A DNA stretch of 64,000 bases from Paraphysoderma sedebokerense (Eukaryota > Blastocladiomycota > Physodermatomycetes > Physodermatales > Physodermataceae): positions 62,001 to 126,000 of the forward strand of contig JAHLJZ010000026.1 in NCBI GenBank assembly GCA_025602915.1, in the 5' to 3' direction. The position numbers and the translations under genes were made by a program. Within the stretch, counting starts at the first letter, position 1; every line of letters starts with the position of its first letter. Below the pieces are notes generated by a model, which was not told the DNA's origin, did not search any database, and saw only the letters and a list, made by a program, of their open reading frames with translations. Below are positions 50,001 through 62,192 of this stretch, piece by piece.

Positions 50001-53000
50001 GAACTGAACTTGGGTGGATATACGAATATAGACTCCTGGGTGTCTCGGTTGGGATCCGAGTTGGACGAGCTGTTGTTAAACCGATTGCAGGGTGCTATAA
50101 CGGTACTGACTTTTCATTCAGTGAATTGTTAATTGTACGTTCTCTTACATCATGTGTTAGGCCTGGCGTTCTGCTTTCCTCAAGGAATCTGACGACGCTC
50201 TTACTGAGTCGGTCAAATCATCCAGACGGAAGAAGAAGCAAATTCGACTTGAGGCACCTGATTTGAACGTTAATAATTCAGTTGGTGATCTTCCGTCGTT
50301 ACAACCAACCGTGCACATAATCCGAATTCGCAATCAAGTCATGTATGTTGAGCCGCCGCTCGAGCACGCTCGATCTAATTGGTATTCTGAGCTTCAGAAC
50401 TTTCTCGGTGTCATCTGCAATCTTCCGCGACTACAGTCAAGACGTTATGAAATTGGTTTACACAAGTCAGTTTCGGCGGATGAAGCTACTTATCGAAATC
50501 TCCTTTCTCGTTTACCGTGTGCAATTCTCGAGTCAGTCTACGGCACTATTGAGAATAAACTCTTAGAAGTTTCGAATTATGTCTCAGTTTGGTTAAGATA
50601 CCAATCGTTGTGGGACTTGGATGCATCTGCTGTTTATCAACGTTTGGGAGATAATCTCAAGATATGGCAAGATATGCTTTTGGAGATCAAAAAAGCAAGA
50701 TCAACTTTTGATAATTCTGAAACTGAAAAGTCATTCGGACCCATTGTGATCGATTATGAGGAGGTTCAAGCAAAAGTGAATGCCAAGTACGATCAGTGGC
50801 AAAAAGATATTCTAACTAAATTCGGTGCCAATTTGGGGTCAACCATGAAGGCATTTCACTCCATTGTCGCGAAAGGCAGAACTGATTTGGAAAAAACTAG
50901 TCTTGAAAGTGCAAACACCGAGGATTCAGTTCAGCTAATTATTTACGTACAAGAGCTTAGAAAGAATGTTGTGCAGTGGAAAGATGATGTTGAATCGTTT
51001 AAATCAGGTCAAAAGTTGCTCGAACGACAAAGATATGCGTTCCCCTCAGATTGGATTTTTGTTGAACAGATTGAAGGGGAATGGGGCGCCTTTCAGGAAA
51101 TCTTACACCGAAAACAGAGTTTGATCTCCGAAAGAACCAGTATGTTTATTCCTCATTTGGCTTATTGTAAAGCCGGCTAACAAACTTCTTGGTGACGTTT
51201 TCTACACAGCCGAAGTTCAATCTCGTATTATTGCCGAAGATGGCAACATCACACAAAAAATAAAATCTCTTCTCAAAGAATGGGCGGAATCAAAACCGAT
51301 CAGCGGAAACATTAGGGCTGATATCGCTATTAATACATTAAATATATTTGAGAGTCGTCTTACTCGCTTAAAATCTAGTCAGATAAAGTTACGTCAAGCC
51401 AAAGAAGCATTGGGTCTTGATGCTGGCGAAGGGGCGATACTGGATGCTGTGATAGAAGAAGTCAATGATTTGAAAGGTGTATGGTCTTCATTAAGCACGA
51501 TTTGGTCGTCTGTAAACGAAATGCGCGAGATGACCTGGAGCTCCGTAATCCCCCGCAAACTACGTACTCAACTTGACTCTTTGATAAATCAGACAAAAGA
51601 TATGCCTAGTCGAATGCGTTCTTACGCTGCGTTCGAGTACATGCTAGATACCTTGAAATCATTGCTCAAATCCAACGTCTTAATAGGACATTTAAAGGGG
51701 GAGGCCTTACGGGAGCGGCATTGGAAATTGCTACTGAAAGATTTGCGACTAGATGGAAAAGTCATCTTATCCGAAATGACTCTTGGTCATGTGTGGGATT
51801 TTGATTTGAAAAGACATGAAAAATCTATCATGGAGGTTGTAACTATAGCACAAGGGGAGATGGCGTTAGAGGAATTTTTGAAAGAGGTACGTCCTTGTTT
51901 CTTCATTCCACTTCTCTATTCTGATGGCATCTTATGTATCTCGTAATCGCTAGGTGAAAGAAGTATGGTCAACTTATTCACTGGAGTTGGTGAATTATCA
52001 GAACAAATGCAGATTAATCCGTGGCTGGGATGATCTGTTCGCAAAGTGCAGCGAGCATCTGAATTCTCTTTCTGCTATGAGGATGTCCCCTTATTACAAG
52101 GTCTTTGAAGAAATAGCCTCATCATGGGTGGATAAGTTAAACCGGGTGCATGTTTTGTTCGACATATGGATAGATGTTCAACGGCAGTGGGTCTACTTAG
52201 AAGGAATATTTACTGGATCTGTCGATATCGTTCATTTGCTCCCAATGGAGAGTTCTCGATTTCAGAATATCAATTCTGAATTTTCCGGTGTGATGAAAAA
52301 AGTGTACAAGAGCCCATACATCCTTGACATCTTAAATATCCAAAACATTCAAAAGTTGATGGAGCGCCTCGCAGATCAGCTTTCGAAAGTACAAAAGGCT
52401 TTAGGAGAGTATCTCGAAAGAGAGCGGTCTGGGTTCCCTAGATTTTACTTTGTGGGAGATGAGGACTTGTTGGAGATTATTGGTAATAGTAAGGATGTTG
52501 CTCGCGTTCAAAAACACCTAAAAAAAATGTTTGCCGGTATAGCAAGTGTTTCTCTCAATTCAGACAGTACAATTATTTCGGCTTTTGGAAGCAAGGAGGG
52601 CGAAATCATTCAACTCACGAATTCGATATCTATTTTGGAGCATCCAAAAATCAATGATTGGTTGTCTATGCTCGAAAAAGAAATGAAAGTCACCCTCTCG
52701 ACTCTTTTGTCTCGAGCATACGATGATTTATCTTCGTTCTATTTACTGAACGACGTCGATAAGAGTCGATTGCTTGGATGGCTTGATAAATATCCCGATC
52801 AGTTAGCTGTATTGGCGTTTCAGTTATTGTGGACTGAATCGGTAGAATCAGCTTTTTCGTCATCACAGGATCCAAAATCACCGGTTGATCTTCCAGCTGT
52901 TTTATTGAATGTTGAAAACATTCTCAATGTCCTGGCGGACTCCGTCCTCACGAATTTGGCTCCCCTGAAACGGAAGAAATGCGAACACTTGATAACCGTT

Positions 53001-56000
53001 CTCGTCCACCAAAGGGATGTACTTAGATCTCTCATAACGCATAGTGTCTCCTCTTCTCAAGATTTTGATTGGCTCTATCAAATGAGATTTTATCGCCATT
53101 CGACTAGTGAGTTGTCGTCAGTAATTATTAAAATGGCCAATGCTTCCTTCGACTATGGATTCGAATATCTCGGTGTAACTGATCGGCTCGTGCAAACTCC
53201 ACTGACTGACAAATGTTACGTTACGTTAACCCAAGCGTTGGAGGCTCGTTTGGGCGGCTCACCATTTGGACCTGCGGGAACAGGAAAAACGGAGTCTGTC
53301 AAAGCTCTTGGTGCTCAATTGGGTCGCTTTGTACTAGTATTTTGCTGTGACGAGACTTTTGATTTCCATGCGATGGGCCGCATATTTGTAGGCTTGTGTC
53401 AAGTGGGAGCATGGGGATGTTTCGATGAATTCAATCGACTGGAAGAACGAATATTGTCCGCTGTATCACAACAAGTTCAAGCTATACAACTTGGGCTGAA
53501 ACGAATGAAGCAATTAACTGCTTCTTCCCATGAGATTGACCTCGTTGGTCGGTCCGTTAAATTAAATCCTGTCACTGGTACGTTTGCTACTTGCTTGCTA
53601 AAATCATGGGCCGAATATTAATGACTTGGTAATTTAGGCATATTCATCACGATGAACCCAGGTTACGCTGGACGATCCAATCTTCCTGATAATCTGAAGA
53701 AGTTGTTTCGTTCGGTGGCAATGACGAAACCTGATAGGGAACTTATTGCTCAAGTCATGCTGTACTCCCAAGGTTTTCGCACAGCGGAGTGTCTCGCATC
53801 TAAAATAGTGCCGTTGTTTAACCTGTGTTCAGAGCAACTGTCCTCTCAAAGCCACTACGATTTCGGGTTGCGTGCTTTAAAAAGTGTCCTTGTAAGTGCG
53901 GGAAATTTAAAACGTGAACGGTTTTTGCAGTTAGAGGAGTTGTCTTCAAATGATAAAACGGAGGAGTCAGTCGAACAGGGTATCCTGATTCAAAGTGTCT
54001 GTGAGACCTTGATGCCAAAACTCGTGTCCGAAGATTTACCGCTGCTGAAAAGGTGATCCAATTAATACAACTTTGCTTGCCTTGTGAATGAATGCTAACA
54101 TTTTCGTCAGTTTATTATCGGATGTATTTCCGGGAGTTGCATATGTTCCTGTCGATCTTGGGATGCTTCGTGCTGAAATCAAAAAAGTCTGTACTGAGCA
54201 ACGGTTGGTGTCTTCGGACGCTTTCATGGAAAAAGTGATGCAACTTTATCAAATTCAGAACATACACCACGGGATCATGATGGTTGGTCCTTCAGGTTCT
54301 GGAAAGTCAAACGCCTGGCGCGTTTTGCTGAGAGCACTTTCTAGATTGGACCAAGTCGAGGGAATTTCTTACGTCATCGATCCTAAAGCAATTCATAAAG
54401 AAGATTTATACGGGGTGTTAGATCGAACTACCCGAGAATGGAGAGATGGTCTATTCACCCATATTCTTCGAAAAATCATTGATAACGTTCGCGGAGAAGG
54501 TGCTAAGCGCCATTGGATAATTTTTGACGGTGACGTCGATCCCGAATGGGTTGAAAATCTGAATAGGTATATTTAAGTACTTGTGCGTATCATTGATCAA
54601 ACTAAATTTTGCTTTTTAGTGTCCTTGACGACAACAAGCTGTTGACTCTACCGAACGGAGAGCGTCTCGCATTACCGTCTAATGTCAGAATTATGTTCGA
54701 AGTTGAGTCTCTTCGCTATGCGACGCTTGCCACTGTTTCTCGTTGCGGTATGGTGTGGTTTAATTCAGATGTTGTCACTTTAAGGATGGTGTACGACAAC
54801 TATTTGGAAACCCTCCGATACAGTACGCTGGAAGAGGGAAGTGAGGAGATGGTGACAACTGATGCTGAAAAGCAAACTCATGGTGCCGCGGAAGCCTTGG
54901 CAGTGCAGCGCCAGATTGCAGATTTGATGGCGCCGTATTTGTCAGAGTCCGGTTTAGTGTCGCGATGTCTGGATTTCGTCAGCGGGCTCGATCATGTCAT
55001 GCAGTTGACAACGAGTCGACTTCTCTCAACGCTTTTTGCTCTACTTAACAAAACTGCTCGTAATGTGATTGATTACAATTATCAGCACCCTGATTTCCCC
55101 ATGCCTTCAGATCAATTAGAGAAGTACGTCACAAAGAAAGTTGCGTTATCTATTATATGGTCGTTTGTCGGGGATTCCAAACTGGAAGTTCGTGAACGAT
55201 TCAGTAATTTCATCAAACAATCCACTTCTTTGGAGTTGCCACCAACAGATTTGATCATCGATTACGACGTATCTATCATTTCTGGTGAGTGGGTACTATG
55301 GGAATCGAAAGTTCCCCGAATAGAAATTGAGACCCACAATGTATCCTCGGCAGACGTCGTTATACCTACCTTAGATACCGTGCGACATGAGGATATACTT
55401 TATTCGTGGCTGTCAGAGCATAAACCAGTCATTCTATGTGGTCCCCCTGGATCTGGTAAAACTATGAGTCTGTTTGCTGCGTTGCGTAAATTGCCTGAAA
55501 TGGAAGTGGTTGGTCTGAATTTTTCATCTGCAACAACGCCCGAGCTCATTCTCAAGACATTAGAGCAGTATTGTGAATATCGCAAGACGTCCAATGGCGT
55601 CATATTGTCTCCGACAATGGTGGGTAGATGGCTTGTTCTCTTCTGTGACGAAATCAATCTACCGGCTGCCGATAATTATGGCACGCAGCGAGTGATCTCT
55701 TTTATGCGACAATTATTTGAATATAAGGGATTCTGGAGAACGTCCGACCTGACATGGGTAAAAATGGAGAGGATTCAATTCGTTGGCGCCTGTAATCCAC
55801 CCACAGATCCTGGTAAGTTGTTTTATCATTAACATTGACCGATGTTCACTTTTATTGACAGCATATATAGGACGCGTGCCACTCTCGCATAGGTTCCTTC
55901 GCCACACGCCATTAGTATTGGTTGATTATCCAGGACCGAATTCTCTCAAACAGATTTATGGAACATTTGTCCGCGCTGCTCTTAAGGTTATTCCAAATCT

Positions 56001-59000
56001 CCGTGGATATGCGGAACCTCTTACGAATTCGATGGTCGAATTTTATCAGAAGTCGCAAACCCGGTTTACTCCCGATATACAAGCCCATTATGTATATTCC
56101 CCTCGAGAATTGACTAGGTGGATTCGAGGAATTTATGAAGCCATCAAACCGTTGGAGTCACTTGATGTTGAAGGCTTGCTCAGGATATGGGCACACGAGG
56201 CTTTGCGCCTCTTCCGTGACCGTTTGGTACTAGATGAAGAAAGGAATTGGACTGATTCGATGTTGGATACTGTTGCCCAAAGTCACTTCCCGACTGCAGA
56301 ACTTGATGTGGCTATGAAAAGGCCCATTCTCTTCTCTAACTGGCTGTCGAAAAATTACGTATCAGTTGATCGCGAGTCTCTCCGTGAGTTCGTGCGGGCG
56401 AGATTGAGGGTATTCTATGAAGAAGAATTGGATGTTCAACTTGTGCTCTTCCATGATGTGCTAGAGCATGTCCTTCGAATTGATAGGGTGTTCCGGCAGA
56501 TGCAGGGACACCTACTCTTGATTGGAGTAAGCGGCGCAGGCAAAACAACCCTTTCAAGATTTGTTGCCTGGATGAACGGCTTCAGCGTTTTTCAAATCAA
56601 AGTTCATAACAAGTATACCGGAGATGACTTCGATGAAGATTTACGTACAGTATTACGAAGGTCCGGGTGCAAAGGAGAGAAAATATGCTTTATCATGGAC
56701 GAATCAAATGTGTTAGAATCTGGCTTTCTGGAACGCATGAACACACTACTTGCGAACGCCGAGGTCCCTGGACTGTTTGAAGGGGATGAGTATAACTCTT
56801 TAATGTCGCAATGTAAAGAAAGCGCCGCGAAGGAAGGGTTAGTGTTGGACTCTAACGAAGAACTGTACAAATGGTTTACCCAGCAGATCATGAAAAACTT
56901 GCATGTAGTCTTTACTATGAACCCCCCAGACAATGGTTTGGCTACCCGAGCAGCTACTTCGCCCGCATTATTCAATCGGTGTGTTCTTGATTGGTTTGGA
57001 GACTGGCCGGAGCAAGCTTTGTATCAAGTCGGCAAGGAATTCACACTCTCTCTTGACCTTGATAATCCATCATTCGTTGTTCCAGCATCCTTTCCTCTTG
57101 CTTACCGACAACTTACATTGCCTCCGTCACACCGTGATGCAGTGATCAATGCTTTCGTTTATGTACATCAATCTTTGAAAGTTGTCAATAACCAACTCGG
57201 TAGGCGCCAAGGGAAGCACATCGTTGTAACACCTCGTCATTACCTTGACTTTATTAAGCATTACGTACAGCTATTCAACGAGAAGAGAGAGGAATTGGAA
57301 GATCAGCAAAGGCATCTTAATATTGGCTTGGAAAAATTGAACGATACTGTAGCAAAAGTTGAAGAGATGCGTAACAGTTTGGCAGTGAAGAAGAATGAAT
57401 TGGAAGAGAAAAGCCATCAGGCAAATGAAAAGCTTAAACAAATGGTATCAGACCAACAGGATGCTGAACAGAAGAAAGCGGCATCCTTGGAAATAAAAGC
57501 CGTTCTGGCCGTTCAGAATACGGAGATTGAAGAACGAAAGAAGCTGGTGATGGCAGATTTAGCAAACGCTGAACCAGCTGTCGCGGAAGCTCAGAAAAGT
57601 GTCAGTAACATTAAGAAGCAACAACTCACGGAAGTTCGCTCGATGGGTAATCCGCCGGAAGCTGTCAAAATGGCAATGGAATCTGTTTGCACTCTTCTGG
57701 GTCACGAAGTCGATAGTTGGAGAACCGTCCAGAGCATCATACGGCGCGATGATTTCATCGCGAGTATTGTTAACTACGACACAGAGACTATGATGACTCG
57801 TCAACTTCGAGAAAGGATGAAGAAGGAATACTTATCGAAACCGACGTTTGATTTCGATGTAGTTAACAGGGCATCTAAAGCTTGTGGTCCTTTGGTAAAA
57901 TGGGTTGGGGCCCAAGTTCAATTCTCCGAGATTCTAGATAAGGTCGGCCCGCTTCGCAATGAAGTGGCAACTCTGGAGAAAGCAGCTCAGGAGTCCAAAT
58001 TAAAAGCAGAGGAAATTGAACGAATGATTGCGGAACTGGAATATAGCATAGGTCGATATAAGGAAGAATATGCTGTTTTGATTAGTGAAACTCAGACGCT
58101 CAAGAGTGAAATGGAGAGAGTCAAGATGAAGGTTGAACGTAGTGTCAATCTGCTCAATAGTCTTGGCTCAGAACAAAGTCGATGGACTCAATCATCGCAA
58201 TCTTTTGATTCGCAAATGAGCACTATAGTTGGAGATGTGTTGATCGCTTCAGCCTTTCTGGCATATTCTGGATACTTTGATCAAATCTACAGGGAATCAC
58301 TTTTGTCTAAGTGGTCAGATCACTTGCAGAACGCCGGAATTAAGTATAAGACGGATATTTCTTTGGTTGAGTATTTATCGTCCGCAGACAATAGACTCTC
58401 TTGGAGAGCAAATGCTTTACCCGCTGACGACTTATGTGTGGAGAACGCCATCATGCTCCAACGATTCAATCGCTATCCGTTGATCATTGATCCTTCGGGT
58501 CAGGGTGTCCACTTCGTGGTAAATCAATTCCAAGATCGAAAGATTACTGTTACCAGCTTTCTAGATGATTCTTTTGTTAAAAACTTGGAGAGCTCACTAC
58601 GTTTCGGAAATCCAATATTAATTCAAGATGCTGAAAACATGGACCCAATCGTTAATTCAATCCTCAACAAGGAAATTCGCCGAACAGGAGGACGTGTATT
58701 GATTCGATTGGGAAGCCAAGATATAGACTTCTCTCCTGCCTTCAACATTTATTTGTCAACCAGAGACACCTCAGTTAACTTCCCTCCCGATATTTGTAGT
58801 AGGGTGACTTTTGTAAACTTTACGGTTACACAAGGATCCCTACAAACGCAATGCCTGAATAGAGTGTTAAAAGCAGAACGACCCGATGTTGATCAGAAAC
58901 GAACCGATTTGATGAAACTACAGGGTGAATTTAAGGTTAAACTTCGCCACCTCGAGAAGTCGTTGCTGCAAGCTCTGAATGAGTCAAGAGGAAATATTCT

Positions 59001-61912
59001 GGATGACGATAACGTAATCGTCACATTAGAGAATTTAAAGAAGAAAGCTGCCGACATTCAATTGAAAGTGGATGAAACAGAATCGGTGATCAAGGAAATT
59101 GAGGTCGTGACGGATGAATATTTACCTCTTGCGAAGTCTTGCAGCGCGATATTTTTTGTACTTGATCAACTTCATCTCATTCACCACTTTTATCAATTTT
59201 CACTCGATTTTTTCTATGAAATCTTTGAGTTTGTGGTGAATTCTAATCCAAATCTTCATGACTTTTCGGATTGGAAAAAGAGACTGAGCATCATTACTCG
59301 AGATATCTTCAGCGAGACCTACAGGCGGACGTCGCGTGCTTTGCTCCATGACGATCATTTGACTTTGGCCTTGCTATTGGCTCAAATTATGTTAAAGGCC
59401 GAAGGAAAAATTGTGGATGGTTCCGCATACGAATATTTCCTATCTGGCGCGTCTTCGACTCTCAAAAATTTGGATTCAGAACGACTCCATGAAGGCGACT
59501 TTTATAACCGCCTTTTAGAGGTAAGTCGCCTACCCTACTACTCGACTTTGACAGATGATATCGAATCATCACGAGACGAGTGGAAGCGCTTCTTGACATC
59601 AGCTGATCCTTTGAAGCATGTTCCAATGAGTTGGACGAAACCTGATTGGGATCGAGGTAAAATATTTTGCTTAGGCCAAAAGGCAGTTTCGCTTCTGCAC
59701 CGCTCTAATCGTTTGATTTAGTTACGATCGCCTTCACAAAACTTCTATTAATCAAGTGTTTCAGGCCAGATTCAATAATCGCTGCATCGGAAGCATTTGT
59801 CGATTCTGTTACCCAATCACCTTCTTTTATGCTCACAAATGAATTCAACCTTCTTGAAGTCATTCAAAATCAGGTTCGGTCAACCTGTCCAATCGCTTTT
59901 TGCTCAGTCTCTGGATATGATGCTGCCTACAAAGTGGAAAGTTTGGCGTCATTGAGCAGGATCGAATGTATATCAGTGGCAATGGGATCCGCCGAAGGGT
60001 TTGTTTTAGCTGACAAAGCAATCTCGACCGGCGTTCAAAGTGGAAAGTGGGTGCTACTCAAAAATGTCCATCTCTCCCCGGCGTGGTTAAGTCAATTGGA
60101 GAAGCGTTTTCATAGTTTGAAACCCCATCCTACCTTTCGATTGTTTTTGACCATGGAAACGAACCCGAGTGTGCCTGTCAATATTCTTCGAATTTCCCGA
60201 ATTTTCATGAACGAACCCCCTCCAGGGATGAAGGCAAATCTTTTGTCGACTCTGCGCAATATTCCAGTGGAGAGATTTGAGAAGACCCCAATTGAGAGAG
60301 GGCGATTGTATTTTCTCCTTGCTTGGGTCCATGCAATCGTGCAAGAAAGACTCAGATATGTCCCACTCGGTTGGACAAAAACGTACGAGTTCAACGATGC
60401 AGATCAAGATTGCGCCCTCGCAACAATCGATACATGGTTGGATGAAATTGCAATGGGAAGGTCCAATGTGGCACCAGATAAAATTCCTTGGAATGCTATT
60501 CGCACATTAGTAAAGCAATCAGTTTACGGCGGGCACATTGACAATGATTTTGATCAGCGTCAATTAGATACATTCGTTGATACTCTTTTCGTACCGCAGT
60601 CCTACGACCTCAGTTTCAGTTTGGTGAAAAATACGAGCGTGCCGGTAGTCGCCCCCGAAGGGCTCAAGCTAAATGATTTTATTCGTTGGGCCTCCAATTT
60701 ACCGGATCGAGAACCTCCGGAATGGCTTGGTTTGCCGCCGAATGCGGAGAAGATTATTTTGACCATGAAAGGTTTTTTTTATTTTTTTTAAATTACTTCA
60801 TAACTCCTAGCTAAGTACTCGGTCCCCTCTAGGTTATGCCACGCTGTCGAAAGTTCAGAAATTGAAGTCATTGGAGGACGATCAGTTGGCTTTATCGCCA
60901 GCTTCTGCTGCCTCTGCGGAAGACGGTGCAGGCGGTCGTCCGACTTGGATGGCTGCATTGCAAGCCCATGTGATGAGTTGGTTAAAGAGTCTGCCTGATG
61001 TGGGTTGTAGTTAATTTGCTAGATCTATGCGTTACATTGTTCTAACGTCTCCGCTTGCTTAGGCATTGCCTACTACAAATATGGAGGTAATGAACGTTAA
61101 CGACCCGCTCTTGAGATTCTTTAAGCGAGAAATTCATGTCGCCAACCTTTTGCTGGATAGTCTACGAAAAGACTTGAAAGAGTTGGTTGGAGTTTGCGAA
61201 GGACACATTAAGCAAACTAACCATAGCAGAAATCTAATAAACTGCTTGTCTAAAGGTACGTGAGTGAAAGTGGCTGTCGTTTTATTTACGACTCACCCAT
61301 GCCATTATAACAGGTGTAATTCCCAAACATTGGCGCCAATATCGAGTAAAACGAGGAATGCTGTTGAACGATTGGTTTGCCGATTTAACCAGGAGGGTGC
61401 AACAACTTAGTAGCATTGCCGCAAGAAATGACTTTGAACAGTTGAATATCTGGATAGGCGGGTTGTTCATGCCTGAAGCTTTTATAACAGCGACGAGGCA
61501 GTCTTTTGCCCAAAAAAATGGTTGGTCGTTGGAAAAACTGGTGATGGAATTAGATTTTTCGCAATCTGTGGCATCTCAATTTCAAATTTTAGGTAACGTG
61601 TTTGACAGGCCTGCTACCGCTATGAAGGTTTGAGAGATTAACGACAAAAATTTGCATACAGGTTTGAGAATGGAAAGCGCAACTCTATCCGGGTCTGAAG
61701 TCGTCATAAACGAAAGTACGTCCACTGATTTATCAACGGCGCATTTGCGGTGGATTCAAAATGGGGATCGAGTTGGTGCAGGCGAAAGAATTGCCGTTCC
61801 GGTGTATTTGAACGAAGACAGATGTGATCTTCTCTTCAGTGTAGAGTTGGATACGCTGCCTGATGTTAAAGATGTGCTCATAAAAAGGGCCGTGGCTATA
61901 TTTGTGTCATAA
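47053..61912 (+). CDS. DYNC1H1: Cytoplasmic dynein 1 heavy chain
   Basis: Minus-end-directed motor for nuclear, vesicle and spindle transport. Seventeen exons by my model (47053-47745 first, 55871-59656 longest, 61662-61912 last) sum to 13,881 nt, 4,626 residues; the human protein has 4,646. Diagnostic segments: N-terminal [18 protein letters not shown]; tail motifs [20 protein letters not shown] and [38 protein letters not shown] and [19 protein letters not shown] in AAA1, which are cytoplasmic rather than axonemal; [17 protein letters not shown] in AAA2. P-loops: AAA1 [10 protein letters not shown] (about residue 1928), AAA2 GPSGSGKSN (2227), AAA3 GPPGSGKTM (2594), AAA4 GVSGAGKTT (2936). 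Stalk and microtubule-binding domain are at 57.2-58.2 kb. The C-terminal domain ends [14 protein letters not shown]. Near 59.7 kb the acceptor is the TTTAG at 59717-59721 (exon starts at 59722), which restores [20 protein letters not shown]. At 53343 a Cys replaces the Asn seen in animal VFNCDE. Confidence 0.97.
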
Positions 61913-62192
61913 TTATCCGTACAAGGTATAAATTGCAGCTTAGAATAAACCAATTACTTTCTCCACATTAGGAACCCATGGTGCTTCCTAGTGCTTCGGT
62001 CTAAATAATTTCCTGCTTCGTCCCACCATCTATCTTACATAACTAAATGTTTGAACATCATGTGCTTTCAGACAACCCCAAACAAAAAAATTAGTTGAGC
62101 CTAGGTTGAGATTAGATTAATTAACTTCATGCATCATAGGCATTATCGCAATCCCCTAAAGCAATGGCCGCTTTGGCGATTCCGAGCCAAGC
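61913..62192. other. Convergent intergenic gap between cytoplasmic dynein and CFAP70-like
   Basis: 280 bp between two stop codons, expected to hold the 3' untranslated regions and polyadenylation sites of both genes. I see no gene or repeat. Confidence 0.4.

Noticed and set aside
59757-59764. TTTCAG at 59.76 kb as the exon 13 acceptor of cytoplasmic dynein
   Set aside because: Using it puts stops in the frame. The earlier TTTAG acceptor (exon start 59722) keeps the frame and recovers the conserved [14 protein letters not shown] segment.
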